Part shown: positions 63,883 through 64,000 of the stretch, one piece after another | Position numbering within the stretch: position 1 is the stretch's first letter | Layout: each line of letters opens with the position of its first letter | From: Clostridium sp. BJN0001 | GTDB lineage: Bacteria > Bacillota > Clostridia > Clostridiales > Clostridiaceae | Direction: 5' to 3' | Assembly: GCF_022869825.1 (NCBI RefSeq) | Contig: NZ_CP094971.1 | Location: 1,861,501-1,925,500, forward strand | DNA: 64,000 nt | The notes under the pieces: model-generated | The model's input: only the letters and a program-made list of their open reading frames with translations | Database searches by the model: none | Told to the model about the DNA's origin: nothing | Position numbers and translations under genes: made by a program

Positions 63883-64000
63883 TTAAATTAATGTTGTAAA
63901 TATTTCTTCAAAATCCTTAAAATCTTCACATTTTAATAATTTTTCTTGTACGTTTTCTTTTTCAGTTAATGAAACAATAGCTCTTGTTATATACTTTAAA
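63883..64000 (-). CDS. C-terminal end of a PTS-linked regulator or EIIA-like protein (cut by window edge)
   Basis: The last 39 codons are visible, ending KLLKCEDFKDFEEIFTTLI. This resembles the end of a mannitol/fructose-type EIIA domain, as in LicR/ManR-type PRD activators that sit upstream of cellobiose PTS operons. Evidence is thin because most of the gene is outside. Confidence 0.45.
   Translation of the reverse strand, partial: LKYITRAIVSLTEKENVQEKLLKCEDFKDFEEIFTTLI

Noticed and set aside
1..64000. CRISPR arrays, rRNA, tRNA and replication origin
   Set aside because: No regularly spaced repeats, cloverleaf genes, rRNA-like GC-rich stretches or DnaA-box cluster were seen on reading.

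Overview
The window is strongly A+T-rich and uses AT-ending codons, strong AGGAGG-type ribosome sites and many tight hairpin-plus-T-run terminators. Together with rubrerythrin, an Fe/Mn superoxide dismutase, a FeoA-FeoB fusion, many two-component systems, methyl-accepting proteins and PTS operons, this points to an anaerobic low-GC Firmicute, most likely Clostridium sensu stricto. No rRNA, tRNA or CRISPR was found. Species cannot be fixed from the sequence alone.

Layout. 1-1.65 kb: polar amino-acid ABC transporter (ATPase cut by the window start). 1.67-8.8 kb: two envelope-stress modules, a VanY-like D,D-carboxypeptidase with a VanR/VanS-like pair, and a LanFEG/CprABC-like peptide-resistance ABC transporter with its own regulator pair. 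8.8-11.9 kb: trpBA alone, divergent from a SorC-type regulator. 12-15 kb: a small cytosolic methyl-accepting protein, a frameshifted YjiH-like gene and a kinase-like remnant. 15-19 kb: iron and oxidative-stress genes (FeoB-associated small protein, FeoAB with a Fur box, rubrerythrin-SOD). 19-27 kb: frameshifted chemoreceptor, secreted purple-acid-type phosphatase, EF-G/TetM-like GTPase with PAP2 phosphatase, Bax-inhibitor-1 protein. 27.2-27.7 kb: a gene-free region with two CodY boxes, a possible minus-strand transcript and three copies of a 15-nt element. 27.7-33 kb: a polyphosphate-polymerase-type VTC protein, DUF4956 membrane protein and beta-helix lipoprotein, preceded by a two-component pair.

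33.9-44.9 kb holds DegV and a complete L-ascorbate catabolic operon: lactonase, PTS IIA/IIC/IIB, an unknown beta-propeller-like protein, 4-epimerase, 3-epimerase, split transketolase and a transaldolase-type aldolase, with a divergent DeoR-family regulator. 45-48.7 kb: lgt and a BtuFCD/FhuBCD-type importer. 48.8-51.6 kb: an unknown 83-aa protein and two cytoplasm-start beta-rich DUF11/D2-type proteins.

51.7-59.9 kb is a complete lactate racemase locus: larR and the nickel transporter larMN-Q-O on the minus strand, divergent from larA-E-B-C1-C2-D. All catalytic residues of LarA are present with the numbering of the Thermoanaerobacterium enzyme, LarE has the sacrificial Cys176, and larC is split by a ten-adenine slip site. 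LarMNQO would import nickel, LarB, LarE and LarC would build the nickel-pincer cofactor, LarA would interconvert L- and D-lactate, and LarD would move lactic acid across the membrane. A hairpin-rich repeat interrupted by an IS3-family element sits between larD and its likely terminator. The window ends in a lactose/cellobiose-type PTS operon whose IIC gene is frameshifted.

Three genes (YjiH-like, chemoreceptor, PTS IIC) each carry one single-base frameshift, which may be real decay or read errors; two other frameshifts (larC, IS3) lie on A-runs and look programmed.
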